This document shows, one piece after another, positions 34,905 to 44,654 of a DNA stretch of 64,000 bases. Location: contig NZ_RZNF01000004.1 of the NCBI RefSeq assembly GCF_003992725.1, positions 1 through 64,000 on the forward strand, read 5' to 3'. The translations under genes and the position numbers were made by a program. Origin of the DNA: Rhodomicrobium lacus. Lineage in GTDB: Bacteria > Pseudomonadota > Alphaproteobacteria > Rhizobiales > Rhodomicrobiaceae. The notes under the pieces were generated by a model. The model was not told the origin of the DNA and did no database searches. It saw nothing but the letters and a program-made list of their open reading frames with translations. The stretch's first letter is position 1. The number at the start of each line of letters is the position of its first letter.

Positions 34905-35732
34905 TTAATACGTGAAGTTGAACTTGTAGGCGGCGCCGATACCGGCCTGCCACTGGTCTTCATCGCCACGAAGTTTGACGAGCGGGCTGTCGGCGGCATC
35001 GCCTTCAAGACGGTTCCACTCCGCGAAGCCGCGGATCGACCAGCGCTCGTTGACATCATAGCGCGCGCTTGCAGAGACGCCCACGGAGTTCAACCCGCCG
35101 CCCGCATTATAGGCATATCCGAGACCGAGGTAGTTGCTCGGCGTCGAGAAGAACTCGGAGTTATAGTCACCGGACACGAATTTCAGGCGCGGCCCGACGG
35201 TGAACTGCCATTGCGCAGCGGGGCGGTAGATGAAGTCCGCGATGAGGTTCGCCTCGAAGCCTTCCGCGCCGGTGACGCCCTGCAGAAGTTCCACGCGCGT
35301 GCGAATGAACGGAACCGGGTAGTATTCCGCGAAGCCGCCGAGCTGGATCGTGTAGTCGATATCGCGAAGGCCCGTGAGAGCGCGGCGATCGTCGCTGACG
35401 TTGCGCTCGTCGATATAATTGCCCGCGAGACCGAAGCGGAAATTGGCCGTCTGATAGAGGGTGAAGCCGAACGCATCGTTGGGAAGGCTCAGCCACTCCT
35501 TCTCGCCCGCGCGATAGAAATCGAAGATCGGGCGGAACGTGAAGTCTGAATCCTTCGCGCCGGGGAAAGATGGCTCCACAGCCGCGTATCCGCCGACAGT
35601 CACGACCCAGTACGGAGCAGCCGCACCGTCCTTGTATCCGCCGCTCTCACCAAAAAGGTCCGCCGCCTGAGCGCTACCCGCTGCAAAGCCCAGCAACGCG
35701 ACACAGGCCGCAGCCTGTTTCAATCCCACCAT
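34905..35732 (-). CDS. MipA/OmpV-family outer-membrane protein (copy 1)
   Basis: 275 residues with signal peptide (CVALLGFAAGSAQAAD). Pattern of the MipA/OmpV barrel: VVTVGGYAAVEPSFPGAKDS, GEKEWLSLPNDAFGFTLYQT, VRTRVELLQGVTGAEGFEAN, GPRLKFVSGDYNSEFFSTP, and a C-terminal aromatic strand (AAYKFNFTY). Members are small outer-membrane barrels linked to murein or permeability. A paralogue follows upstream at 35903. Confidence 0.8.
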   Translation of the reverse strand: MVGLKQAAACVALLGFAAGSAQAADLFGESGGYKDGAAAPYWVVTVGGYAAVEPSFPGAKDSDFTFRPIFDFYRAGEKEWLSLPNDAFGFTLYQTANFRFGLAGNYIDERNVSDDRRALTGLRDIDYTIQLGGFAEYYPVPFIRTRVELLQGVTGAEGFEANLIADFIYRPAAQWQFTVGPRLKFVSGDYNSEFFSTPSNYLGLGYAYNAGGGLNSVGVSASARYDVNERWSIRGFAEWNRLEGDAADSPLVKLRGDEDQWQAGIGAAYKFNFTY

Positions 35733-35902
35733 AGCCCACGTCCTTGCCGTTAGACGTTATAATCTGTGCGTAACATGGCTGAGTCATACCGTAATGGCTT
35801 GTATTTTCTAAAGGCGAGACGAGCGAAACGCGATGCAAGTTGTAATTTTGCACCGAAATAAGGCACGCGTCCGCGATGCCCGCACGAAAGCAAAAGAATG
35901 GC

Positions 35903-36721
35903 CTACTGGTGGATGTCGAATTTATAGCTGCCGCCGATGCCAACGATAACCTGTTCGCTAGCCCCCTTGAGATCGACGCGCGGACTGTCTGCGGCAGGCC
36001 CCATCAACTGGGTGTAGTCGAGAAAGAATTTCGCGCTGAACGTGCTCGTCAGATCGTATTTGCTCGTGAACTCGCCGCCCGATGACAGAAGCCCACCCTC
36101 CGCGCGATAGGGCACGTAGGTGTTATGATGCCTGAAAGCGATTTGCGTTGAGAAATAATCCGACGCATAGCGATCATTCACAATCTGCGCGCGAGGTCCG
36201 AGCGTAAGCACGAGATCTTCTCTCGGCTGCCAGATGTAGTCCGCGGACAGGTTTGTCGCAAAGCCGAGGTTGCCGTTTATGCCCTGCAGCAATTCCACCC
36301 GGGTTCTGATCATATCCAGCGGATAATATTCGAAAAATGCCCCACCCTGAAGGGTGACATCGGCCTTGCCCAGATGCAGATCGATGTCCTGACCGTGCAG
36401 TCGGCTCTGCAGCGAAATGTCGGCAGCCGGACCTGCGCGGAAATTGTTGGTTTCGTAGAGGCTGTAGTCGAAGGCGTCGTTGGGAAAGGAAAGCCACTCT
36501 TTGTCGCCCGCTTCGCGGATATCGATCTGCGGCTTGAAGCTTCCCCCATAGCGCCGGGAGCCGAGATAGGTCGGCTCGAAAACACCATAGCCGCCAAGCT
36601 CCACGATCCAGACCGAGGGCGTGCCTTCGACGGGATGAGGGGCATCGACGGCGCGCGCCGAGCCGACGGCGCAGACCGCGAACACAACCCCCGATACCGC
36701 TGCTCTGTAAGAGATCATCAT
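35903..36721 (-). CDS. MipA/OmpV-family outer-membrane protein (copy 2)
   Basis: 272 residues, signal peptide (AVSGVVFAVCAVGSARA), and the same barrel pattern as the gene at 34905: WIVELGGYGVFEPTYLGSRR, GDKEWLSFPNDAFDYSLYET, IRTRVELLQGINGNLGFATN, GPRAQIVNDRYASDYFST, ending GGSYKFDIHQ. The two genes are tandem on the minus strand, 170 bases apart, and clearly came from a duplication that has since diverged. Confidence 0.8.
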   Translation of the reverse strand: MMISYRAAVSGVVFAVCAVGSARAVDAPHPVEGTPSVWIVELGGYGVFEPTYLGSRRYGGSFKPQIDIREAGDKEWLSFPNDAFDYSLYETNNFRAGPAADISLQSRLHGQDIDLHLGKADVTLQGGAFFEYYPLDMIRTRVELLQGINGNLGFATNLSADYIWQPREDLVLTLGPRAQIVNDRYASDYFSTQIAFRHHNTYVPYRAEGGLLSSGGEFTSKYDLTSTFSAKFFLDYTQLMGPAADSPRVDLKGASEQVIVGIGGSYKFDIHQ

Positions 36722-36851
36722 TCAGGCTCCGCACGCGAAGCATAGTTCAAACGGCGGGCTTGCGAAATCCGCCGTCTGAAAGCGCGAACAAATTTAATGT
36801 AATAGGAGTTCGTACCAACTCCGCTGCCCGAGCAGGACCCGACCAGTTTCG

Positions 36852-37766
36852 CTATCCCTGCACGCGATGAAAAAGGAATTCCCTGACTTTCTTGGCGAGT
36901 TCTTCCGCGCCGAGGTCATGGAAGTTCTGATCGGTGCCAGGAACCACCGACAAGGTCACGGTCTTGAGCTGCGAAAACTCGCCTTCCGCCGCCTTGATCT
37001 CCGGAAGCGCGGGGTCGCCGTCACCGACCGCAATCAGGACCGGCAGCTTGATGCTCGGCAAGAGGTTGGTCGTCTTGAACTTGGGATTGGACGCGTAATA
37101 GTTGGCGAAAGCGCTCGCCGTCACCGCCGGATTGGAGCAGGTCAGGAAGCCGGGAACATTGACGAACTGATTGCCGTTCTGGTTCGCCACGAGTTCTTCC
37201 GCCTGACCGAGATACTGCCGCAGCGAGCCCTTGAAAATGGCACGATATTCGGCTTCGGCGCTCTCCTCCGTCTGCATCAGCGGAGCCATCAGCACGACGC
37301 GTTTCACGCTCTTGTCGAGGCGGTTGATGGCGTAAAGCGCAACCTGATTGGCGCCGCGACCATGCCCCGCAACCGTTATGGAAGCAGCGCCCTTGTCCTT
37401 CAACCACTTCACCCAGTCCGCGATTTCGTCGATCGCGTCCTCGTGGTGGTGGGCCTGCTCCAGCGCGCAGTTGAAGTTGCCCTTGCGGTTGTCGAAGCCG
37501 AGCCCGAGCGTGATTGCGAGCGTATTGACGCCTTGATCGCGCAGCGCGTCCTGAAGCGTCGCGATGGGCTCCATGCGGTCACTGCCGAGCGAGTTGTGCA
37601 CGATGAGCACCGCGCCGTCGCTCTTCAGCGACTTGCCGGGCGCGATTTCCAGATTGGCTGTGAGGCCGAGGCCGAGATGCTCGATCGAGACCCGTTCGGC
37701 GGCGCAAGGGGCCGCTCCCGCCGCGATCATGAATGCAGCGAAGGCCGTGACAATGAGGCCGCGCAT
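36852..37766 (-). CDS. Exported alpha/beta-hydrolase-like protein
   Basis: 304 residues from ATG 37766, which follows AAGGGGA. Signal peptide GLIVTAFAAFMIAAGAAPCA. The fold shows GAVLIVHNSLGSDRMEP, an oxyanion-type strand, and a nucleophile-elbow region SITVAGHGRGANQVALYAIN in which the usual G-x-S-x-G reads GHGRG: the serine is replaced by glycine, so catalysis is doubtful. LPVLIAVGDGDPALPEIKAA and QNFHDLG near the end suit the acid and His positions. A DUF3530-like lipase relative is possible. Confidence 0.65.
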   Translation of the reverse strand: MRGLIVTAFAAFMIAAGAAPCAAERVSIEHLGLGLTANLEIAPGKSLKSDGAVLIVHNSLGSDRMEPIATLQDALRDQGVNTLAITLGLGFDNRKGNFNCALEQAHHHEDAIDEIADWVKWLKDKGAASITVAGHGRGANQVALYAINRLDKSVKRVVLMAPLMQTEESAEAEYRAIFKGSLRQYLGQAEELVANQNGNQFVNVPGFLTCSNPAVTASAFANYYASNPKFKTTNLLPSIKLPVLIAVGDGDPALPEIKAAEGEFSQLKTVTLSVVPGTDQNFHDLGAEELAKKVREFLFHRVQG

Positions 37767-37902
37767 GAATCCCCTTCCCAATGGACAAACCCGCAGCCTG
37801 CTGGCTAGCGGGCGTTATGGACGAAATCAGGGCCAAGAGCGCGGTCAAGTCAATGGCGAGGCCGCAGGGTGTGGGGAAAACGTCGGGATATCTTTCAGAC
37901 GC

Positions 37903-38754
37903 TTATCGGCGGCGCTGTTTTGACGTGGGTTTTCCTCTTCGGGGCGGCCTGCCGGCGAGGGGCGCCGGCCCGCTTGCGGGTGACGCCGCGACAGAAACGG
38001 GGCGCTTCGCTGTCTCTGATTCGGAGCGGCCGCTTGCCGGGACGGAGCGCTCGCGCCGCGCCTTGGCCCATATGTTGAAAGCCTCCACCAACGCCGCAAA
38101 GCCCATGGCGAAGTAGATATAGCCTCGCGGAATGTGAACCTCGAAGCCATCGGCGATGAGCGCCACGCCGATGAGGAACAGGAAGGCCAGGCCGAGCATC
38201 TTCGTCGTGGGATGCCGCTTGATGAATTCGGCGACCGGGTTCGCCGCCAGAAACATGACGGCGATGGCGATGCACACCGCCGCCACCATCACCTCGATGT
38301 GCTGTGCCAGACCGACCGCCATGATGATGGAGTCGAGCGAGAACACCATATCCATTACGGCGATCTGCGCGATGACGGCGGAATAGCTCGCCTTTGCCGT
38401 TGCGGCGTTCGCGTGCTCATCCCCCTCGATGGAGGCGTGAATTTCCTGTGTCGCCTTGACGAGCAGGAACAGGCCGCCCCCTATCATGATGAGGTCGCGC
38501 CACGAAAATTCGCGACCGGCCGCGGAAAACACCGGATAGGTGAGATGAATGATCCAGGATATCGCAAAGAGCATTGCGATCCGCAGCACGAGCGCGAGGC
38601 TGAGGCCGATTGCGCGCGCCCGCCTTGCCTGATCCGGCGGCAAACGCTGCGTGAGGATCGAAAGCACCACGATGTTGTCGATGCCGAGAACGATTTCGAG
38701 CGCTGTCAAGGTGACGAGCGCGGCCCAAACGGACGGATCGAGCAGTAATTCCAC
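37903..38754 (-). CDS. TerC-family integral membrane protein
   Basis: 283 residues. About seven membrane segments with the TerC pattern: LTALEIVLGIDNIVVLSILT, GGGLFLLVKATQEIHASIEG, VIAQIAVMDMVFSLDSIIMA and EFIKRHPTTKMLGLAFLFL. The paired acidic residues in GIDN and SLDS are the conserved core; TerC/Alx proteins are linked to manganese export and tellurite resistance. The C-terminal 45 residues are basic and cytosolic. No yybP-type riboswitch was recognised upstream. Confidence 0.88.
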   Translation of the reverse strand: MELLLDPSVWAALVTLTALEIVLGIDNIVVLSILTQRLPPDQARRARAIGLSLALVLRIAMLFAISWIIHLTYPVFSAAGREFSWRDLIMIGGGLFLLVKATQEIHASIEGDEHANAATAKASYSAVIAQIAVMDMVFSLDSIIMAVGLAQHIEVMVAAVCIAIAVMFLAANPVAEFIKRHPTTKMLGLAFLFLIGVALIADGFEVHIPRGYIYFAMGFAALVEAFNIWAKARRERSVPASGRSESETAKRPVSVAASPASGPAPLAGRPPRRGKPTSKQRRR

Positions 38755-38788
38755 GGATGATCATCCGCCCAGAAGCGGTCCCTTCAAA

Positions 38789-39538
38789 TCAAGCGCCCGA
38801 CTGTGCCGTCAGCTCCGGTGCATCGGAAGCAGAAGCGCTGCGCCTTTTTCCGCTGACGCCGACGGCGATGAGATAAACTGCGGCGACCACGAAAACGATC
38901 CGTTCTCCGATCGTGCCCGGAAAGCCATGCAGCATCGCCGAGATCGCGGCGGCACTCCATGCCAGCACGACGCCAAGGGTGAGAAGGCGCAGCCGTCGAA
39001 CGCGCACCGGATGGACCCAGCATAGCGGAATGAAGGTGAAGACGACGCAAAGGGCGATCACGACCGCTGCGACGACCTGATCGAGGCCGAGCACGAAGCA
39101 ATAAAGGACGACCGCGTTCCAGATTGCCGGGAAGCCGACGAAATAGCCCTCGGCGGTTTTGCTTTCCGTGTCGGAGAAATGATAGAGCGATGAAAGCAGG
39201 ATGAGCGCGGCCAGAGGCAGGCGCAGGCCCTCGGGCGCGATGGGCGATGTCACCACCATATAGGCGGGAACGGTGACATACGTCAGATAGTCGACGACGT
39301 GGTCGAGCTCTTCACCCGAAAAGCGCGGGAGCGTCTTCTTGATGTCGAGCGCCCTCGCGAGAGGGCCGTCTATGCCGTCCACCACCAGCGCGACGCCGAG
39401 CCATGCGAACGCGGCTTCCCATTGAGAATCGCTCGCGGCCATGAGCGCGAAAAGACCGAAGACGGCACCGCTCGCGGTGAGAAGATGAACACCGGCGCAG
39501 GCCCAGATCTTAAGCGTCGAGACGAAGCGCGAGGTCAT
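38789..39538 (-). CDS. pcs: Phosphatidylcholine synthase
   Basis: 249-residue membrane enzyme joining choline and CDP-diacylglycerol to form phosphatidylcholine. The CDP-alcohol phosphotransferase motif is seen in VVDGIDGPLARALDIKKTLP and RFSGEELDHVVDYLTYV (DG..AR, then G...D...D). About eight membrane segments. Length is normal. The enzyme is characteristic of alphaproteobacteria living with hosts or with choline in the surroundings. Confidence 0.92.
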   Translation of the reverse strand: MTSRFVSTLKIWACAGVHLLTASGAVFGLFALMAASDSQWEAAFAWLGVALVVDGIDGPLARALDIKKTLPRFSGEELDHVVDYLTYVTVPAYMVVTSPIAPEGLRLPLAALILLSSLYHFSDTESKTAEGYFVGFPAIWNAVVLYCFVLGLDQVVAAVVIALCVVFTFIPLCWVHPVRVRRLRLLTLGVVLAWSAAAISAMLHGFPGTIGERIVFVVAAVYLIAVGVSGKRRSASASDAPELTAQSGA

Positions 39539-39558
39539 CCGATAGCCGGGGGGTGATG

Positions 39559-39960
39559 TCAGAATTTATGGGTGAAGGTGCCCTTGATCTGCACGTCGTC
39601 CTTTTCGAGCGAGCGCTGATCGAATTGCAGCGGTGGCGCCGACAACTCCGACGCAGAACCGCCATTTTTGGGGCCATACAACAGTTCGAGTCCGAAGTCG
39701 AGTTTCGGCAGGGTTCCAACCACGCCGATACCGGGTATGGCAACTTCCGTGCCGCCCGACTTTTGCACTTGATCGCTCGGAGCATTGAAGTCTGACTGAG
39801 GGATGGCAGGCTTCGCAAGCGGAGACGATGGGATCTGTGCCGCGGCCGGAGGTGCGACCGGCTCGGCTGTAAAGGCTTCTGCCCTTGTCGGCTGCTGGGC
39901 CAGCAACAAGGCGATACAACACGCCAGTGCTGCCTCCTTCAACTTTCCTTGCCAGCCCAT
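39559..39960 (-). CDS. Uncharacterised exported protein (133 aa)
   Basis: Signal peptide LKEAALACCIALLLAQQPTR with a cut near AEAFT, then a proline-rich segment (PVAPPAAAQIPSSPLAKPAI) and a region GVVGTLPKLDFGLELLYGPK that ends VQIKGTFTHKF, an aromatic final residue as in outer-membrane proteins. No family recognised. The stop is 20 bases before the pcs start; the two may share a transcript. Confidence 0.65.
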   Translation of the reverse strand: MGWQGKLKEAALACCIALLLAQQPTRAEAFTAEPVAPPAAAQIPSSPLAKPAIPQSDFNAPSDQVQKSGGTEVAIPGIGVVGTLPKLDFGLELLYGPKNGGSASELSAPPLQFDQRSLEKDDVQIKGTFTHKF

Positions 39961-40133
39961 GCACTTTACTCCCCGCTACACGCTTAAGATGATTGCGAAC
40001 CTCTATGAATGCAAGTTCGTTGATTCATCCTTTAAGTACCTCTGTTTTCAGAGGTTTTCGGATCTTTAATGCGCAAACGTTGCGAAAAAGCACCAACCTT
40101 GCGCGAAGCTTGCCATAATTTCGGCTCAATGAG

Positions 40134-40469
40134 CTAGCGCGAGGTGGACGTTTGATTGTGGAGCCATTCGAGATAGGATGCAGCGACATCGCTGGGCTCG
40201 AAGACAAGGATCGCGGGTACAGAGTAGGGATGCCGCGCGGAAATTTCATGCATGACCCGCGCCTTCATGCTCTTTCTGGTCTTGACGAGCATGACGGCTT
40301 CGTTTCCGGTTTCGAGGGCACCCTGCCAACGATAAATTGAAACCATTCCCGGAAGAATATTGACGCAGGCGGCGAGTTGCTCTTCCACCAGCGCACCGCC
40401 CAATTTCCGAGCGTCCTCTTCACTTGGAAGCGTGGTATATATGACGATCATTGCAGCATCTTCGGTCAT
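40134..40469 (-). CDS. cutA: Divalent-cation tolerance protein CutA
   Basis: 111 residues from ATG 40469 ([20 protein letters not shown]); ATG 40502 or 40532 would lengthen it. CutA1 trimer pattern: [39 protein letters not shown], and [23 protein letters not shown] near the end. Divergent from the NAD kinase gene. Confidence 0.88.
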   Translation of the reverse strand: MTEDAAMIVIYTTLPSEEDARKLGGALVEEQLAACVNILPGMVSIYRWQGALETGNEAVMLVKTRKSMKARVMHEISARHPYSVPAILVFEPSDVAASYLEWLHNQTSTSR

Positions 40470-40547
40470 GGCTTCTTCTCGGACGGGTTTACCAATGGAC
40501 ATCGCTTTTCGGCGGGTCGGCTTGCCGGACAACGGGGCCGGGCTCTC

Positions 40548-41357
40548 ATGGCCGAGGTAATCCCCGCCCCGAGCCGCGGCGCCGTCTTCGCGGATAAGGT
40601 GCGTCTGGGCTTCGTTGCAAGCCCCGCGCCGGAAGCCCAGGCCGCCTTGAAGCGGCTTGCGAAACGCTACGGCGCTGTCGATCCGTCATCAGCCAGCGTC
40701 ATCGTGGCGCTCGGCGGGGACGGGCTCATGCTGTCCACGCTGCACCGCTTCATGGGCACCGAGGTGCCGATCTACGGCATGCATCGCGGCTCGGTCGGCT
40801 TCCTCATGAACGAGTTCATCGAGGACGACCTGCCCGAGCGCGTGGCCAACGCCAAGCTGTCGATCATCCACCCCCTCAAGATGCAGGCGGAGAACATGGC
40901 GGGCGAGACGCTGAACGCGCTCGCGGTGAACGAGGTTCATCTCTTCCGCCAGACCGCGCAGAGCGCGCGGCTGTCGATCTCGGTCGACGGCAAGGAGCGC
41001 ATCGGCGAACTCGTCGCCGACGGTGTTCTGGTAGCGACGCCAGCCGGAAGCACGGCCTACAATTTTTCGGCGGGCGGCCCGATCCTGCCGCTGAAAGCGA
41101 AGCTTCTCGCGCTTACCCCCATCAGCCCGTTCCGGCCGAGGCGCTGGCGCGGCGCGCTCCTCTCGAACAAGGCGCTTGTCAAGATCACGATCCAGGAGGC
41201 CGGAAAACGCCCGGTGAGCGCGGTGGCCGACCATGCCGAATTCCGTAATGTTCTCTCCGTGACCATTCGCGAGGAGCGAGCCGTGGGTTTGAAGCTCCTT
41301 TTCGATCCCGGCCACGCACTTGAGGAACGCATCCTCGCCGAGCAGTTCCGGTTCTGA
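40548..41357 (+). CDS. nadK: NAD kinase
   Basis: 269 residues from ATG 40548. Phosphorylates NAD to NADP. The catalytic GGDG is in [19 protein letters not shown], followed by [56 protein letters not shown] and [20 protein letters not shown]. Complete and normal in length. Confidence 0.93.
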   Translation: MAEVIPAPSRGAVFADKVRLGFVASPAPEAQAALKRLAKRYGAVDPSSASVIVALGGDGLMLSTLHRFMGTEVPIYGMHRGSVGFLMNEFIEDDLPERVANAKLSIIHPLKMQAENMAGETLNALAVNEVHLFRQTAQSARLSISVDGKERIGELVADGVLVATPAGSTAYNFSAGGPILPLKAKLLALTPISPFRPRRWRGALLSNKALVKITIQEAGKRPVSAVADHAEFRNVLSVTIREERAVGLKLLFDPGHALEERILAEQFRF

Positions 41358-41439
41358 AGTTGCCTATTCCGGCAACGGCAAAAGCGCGACGTAACTTTTG
41401 TCGGGTAATGATGCGAGATACGCAAAAATGAGGTTTGCG

Positions 41440-43305
41440 ATGCGGACGGGTCTTGCATGTCTCCTTGGCCGCTCGTGCATCGGCGGCTTGGCCCTGCTTC
41501 TGGCGACAGGCGGGGCAAGCGCTGAAACGCGCGCTGTGATCGTGCTCGATGCGACCGCGCAGATGAATGCCCATCTCGGTGGGAAGACGAAGATCGACAC
41601 CGCGCGGAGCAGCATTGGCGGCGCGCTGGCGAAACTCGGACCGAATGTCAGGGCGTCATTGTGGACGTTTGGCGGCAATCCGCAGAAGAAGTGCGAAGAC
41701 CGCGCCAATGCGCTCCCCGGTGAACAGCAGGAAGCGACGCTTCCGGCGCTGACCAGGGCACTCGCCAGGATCGAGCCGAAAGCAGGGCGCGCGCCTGCGT
41801 TCTCCGCGGTGGAGGAAGCGGTAAAGGCACTTGGCGGCGACAAGCCGATTTCCGCCGTGCTGATCGCCGGGACCGGCGACGATTGCGCAACGGATGTGTG
41901 TGCTGCGGCTCGCGCGCTTCACGAGACCGCGCCGCAAGTGAAACTCACCGTATTCGGCCTTGGCGCGAACGAGAAGGCGGCGGCTGCCTACACCTGCGCG
42001 GCTAAAGCCTTGGGCGGCGCCTTCGCGGCGATCAAGACGTCGGCCGACCTCGACAAGGCGCTGCGTCAAGCCTTTGCCGAGGTGGCGAAGGCTGCGCCCG
42101 AAAGCGAGCCTGCCGCGCCCGCGAAAGCCCCCTCCCCCGTCCCTCCCGCGACGGCAACGGCCCTTCCCTCTGCGCCCGGTGCGGACGCCGGGAAGGCCGC
42201 CGCAACGCCAGCGGGTGAAGCAGCGCCCTCCCCACCTGCAGCAACGACGGCCGAGGACAAGCCGGCGCCGCCTGCTCCGTCCCAGCCGGAGCCGAACGTC
42301 GTTCTTTCCGCCACGCTTGCGCAAGGGTTGCCGCTTCTCGACGCCGGCGTGACCTGGGAAATATTCAAGATCGTGCCGACGCCCACCGGCCAGACGCGCG
42401 CATCCGATGCGCCGCTCTGGGTGGGAGGCGGCGGACAGGGGAAGGCAAGGCTTCCCGATGGCCGCTACAAGGTCGCCCTTACCTATGGCCTCGCCACCGC
42501 GAGCACGGAGTTATCGGTCGAGGGCTCGAAGGTGGAACGCACGGTGCCGCTCGACGCGGGCACCATCGCGGCCGAGGCCCTGAAATCGCCGGGGGGCGAC
42601 GCGGCGGCTGGCGCGTTCTTCATCCTCTACAAGCAGGCTGCGAACGGCCGCCGGGATGAAATCGCCCGCTCAAGCACCGCTCCCGCGATCTTTCACGTGA
42701 ACAGCGGCGATTATGTCCTCACGGCGACGGCGGGGCTTTCGAGACTAGAAACGCCGGTGCGAGTCGAAGGCGGAAAGGTTGCCGTCGTCAGCATGACGCT
42801 GAACGTCGGGACGCTCGCGGTAAGGGCATTGGCAGCCCCGGCGGCGGCGACCGCGCTTCCGGCCTGGTATCGCCTCTTTACCGATGGCGCAACCCCGGTT
42901 GCGAAAAACGGTGCCCCGCTTCTTCGCTTGTCGGGCGCATCGCCGCGCATTGATCTTCCGGCAGGAACCTATCGCCTCGAAACCGTCTACGGCGCTATAA
43001 GAGACGTGCGAACGGTGAGCGTCGCGCCGGGACGGACGACGGTGGAAAACGTCGTTCTCGACGTAGGCGAGGCAAAAATCGCTCTCGTCTCCGGCAAGCA
43101 GGACGGCATCTGCGCCGTCTTCGAGGCGGGCAGCGAACGCACCGCCCCGCCCCTGATCCGCGCAGCCGGTGTCGAGCCGCATTTCATTCTGAAGGCGGGA
43201 CGCTACGACCTTGAATGCCGGACAAAGAACAATCCGGACCTGCCGCGCCGTGCCGAAATCGTCATCGTCGCCGGAGAAATGAAGACGACGAATCTGGCGC
43301 AGTGA
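41440..43305 (+). CDS. Exported VWA-like protein with beta-sandwich repeats
   Basis: 621 residues from ATG 41440 (GAGG six bases before it), signal peptide (CIGGLALLLATGGASA). Residues ~25-220 look like a von Willebrand A domain: RAVIVLDATAQMNAHLGGKT (a DxT-x-S-like metal site, imperfect), VEEAVKALGGDKPISAVLIA, GTGDDC. A Pro/Ala linker follows, then about four beta-sandwich repeats, each ending in a PDGRYKVAL, NSGDYVLTA, PAGTYRLETV or KAGRYDLEC line like PEGA or carboxypeptidase-regulatory domains. Likely a periplasmic or surface scaffold; function unknown. The next gene is a relative. Confidence 0.65.
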   Translation: MRTGLACLLGRSCIGGLALLLATGGASAETRAVIVLDATAQMNAHLGGKTKIDTARSSIGGALAKLGPNVRASLWTFGGNPQKKCEDRANALPGEQQEATLPALTRALARIEPKAGRAPAFSAVEEAVKALGGDKPISAVLIAGTGDDCATDVCAAARALHETAPQVKLTVFGLGANEKAAAAYTCAAKALGGAFAAIKTSADLDKALRQAFAEVAKAAPESEPAAPAKAPSPVPPATATALPSAPGADAGKAAATPAGEAAPSPPAATTAEDKPAPPAPSQPEPNVVLSATLAQGLPLLDAGVTWEIFKIVPTPTGQTRASDAPLWVGGGGQGKARLPDGRYKVALTYGLATASTELSVEGSKVERTVPLDAGTIAAEALKSPGGDAAAGAFFILYKQAANGRRDEIARSSTAPAIFHVNSGDYVLTATAGLSRLETPVRVEGGKVAVVSMTLNVGTLAVRALAAPAAATALPAWYRLFTDGATPVAKNGAPLLRLSGASPRIDLPAGTYRLETVYGAIRDVRTVSVAPGRTTVENVVLDVGEAKIALVSGKQDGICAVFEAGSERTAPPLIRAAGVEPHFILKAGRYDLECRTKNNPDLPRRAEIVIVAGEMKTTNLAQ

Positions 43306-43419
43306 CCGCTTTCGCCTCAATTTCATCGAAGGCGGTTTCTAGGCTCTGTCGCGCGGCAGACGCTGCTTGATCCGGGGACGATTTGACATCCGATGACGAC
43401 CTTCCGGGGGGAAAAAACG

Positions 43420-44415
43420 ATGCGCGCGGCAATGCTGGCGATTCTTGCGCGCGCCTTCGCAATCGCACTTGCCGCGGCGGCGTGCCCGACGATGGGATCA
43501 GGCCCAGCCGACGCCGCCCCGAAATCGAGGAGCAGTTCGAACGTCGTCGACGGGGAGGAAATTCCGACCGACGCGGAGGCGGTCATCCCGCCAGACGGCG
43601 GACAGGAGGCGGAGCAACCGCATGCGCGGCCCGCGCCGCCGACATCGGGACCGCCCGCTCCAGTCACCTTCACAGCCTATCTGAGCGAAGGCAGCGCGCC
43701 CATGGTGGCAGACGTGGTCTGGCGCGTTTTCCAGCAGCGCAACGCCCGCGATGGCACCTACAAGCTCGTAACGAAAATTTACGAGGCCCGCCCGACGCTC
43801 GAACTCAAGCCCGGCCGGTATCTGGTCAACGTCGCCTATGGCCGTGCGAACCTCACCCGAAAGATAGACGTCTGGCCGCAGACGCCCGTCAACGAGGATT
43901 TCGTCGTCAACGCAGGGGGCCTTCGGCTGATGGCCACGCTGGCGAATGGACCTATCGTGGCCGAGCACCTGCTCAAGCTCGAAATCTATTCCGACGCGCA
44001 GGATCAAACGGGCAACCGGCAGCGGCTGTTCAGCGACCTTCGGCCCGGCATCGTCATCCGCCTGAACTCCGGCATTTATCACATCGTCAGCACCTACGGC
44101 GATGCAAACTCGGTCGTATCTACGGACATCGTGATCGAGCCGGGCAAGATCGCCGAGGCGAATGTCGATCACGATGCGGGCAAGGTCACGTTGAAGCTCG
44201 TGCAGCGCAGGGGCGGCGAGGCCGTCGCCGATACGCGATGGACGATCTACAATGCCAGCGGCGAGGTCATCCGCGAAAGCGCGGGCGCGTTCCCGACGCA
44301 TGTGCTGGCGGCGGGGGAGTATCGAGTGGCTGCCCAGCATGGCGACCGGCAATATGCCGGGGCCTTCACGATCGCCGCGGGCGATACCAAACTCGTCGAG
44401 GTTCTCATGCAGTGA
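43420..44415 (+). CDS. Exported beta-sandwich repeat protein
   Basis: 331 residues from ATG 43420 (GGGGGG before it); signal peptide ends near GPADA. A disordered acidic/proline linker precedes repeats with KPGRYLVNVAYGRANLTRKI, NSGIYHIVSTYGDANSVVST and AAGEYRVAAQHGDRQYAGAF lines. Each repeat opens with a VVWRVFQQ- or TRWTIYNA-type strand, the same unit as TWEIFKIV in the gene before. So it is a paralogue of 41440-43305 without the VWA-like domain. The two are a two-gene unit with a 114-base gap. Confidence 0.6.
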   Translation: MRAAMLAILARAFAIALAAAACPTMGSGPADAAPKSRSSSNVVDGEEIPTDAEAVIPPDGGQEAEQPHARPAPPTSGPPAPVTFTAYLSEGSAPMVADVVWRVFQQRNARDGTYKLVTKIYEARPTLELKPGRYLVNVAYGRANLTRKIDVWPQTPVNEDFVVNAGGLRLMATLANGPIVAEHLLKLEIYSDAQDQTGNRQRLFSDLRPGIVIRLNSGIYHIVSTYGDANSVVSTDIVIEPGKIAEANVDHDAGKVTLKLVQRRGGEAVADTRWTIYNASGEVIRESAGAFPTHVLAAGEYRVAAQHGDRQYAGAFTIAAGDTKLVEVLMQ

Positions 44416-44654
44416 CCGCTGCCGCGTCTCGATAGGGCGCGCGCGGACCGGAACCGAGAGAGAACCAAAGGCATACTTAGCAAACCCCATGAAGCGCGCG
44501 GATGGTGGCGGCCCATCAATGACAGTTCTTTCTATTGGCCTGCGGAATGCCACCAATCCGGCCAAATTTATTACGCTTCTCGTCGAGGATGGCGGTTTCA
44601 CCACGACCGATGCGGTTTGGAGAAAGCGCGCCGGATTCAGCAGCAGGCGCCTGC

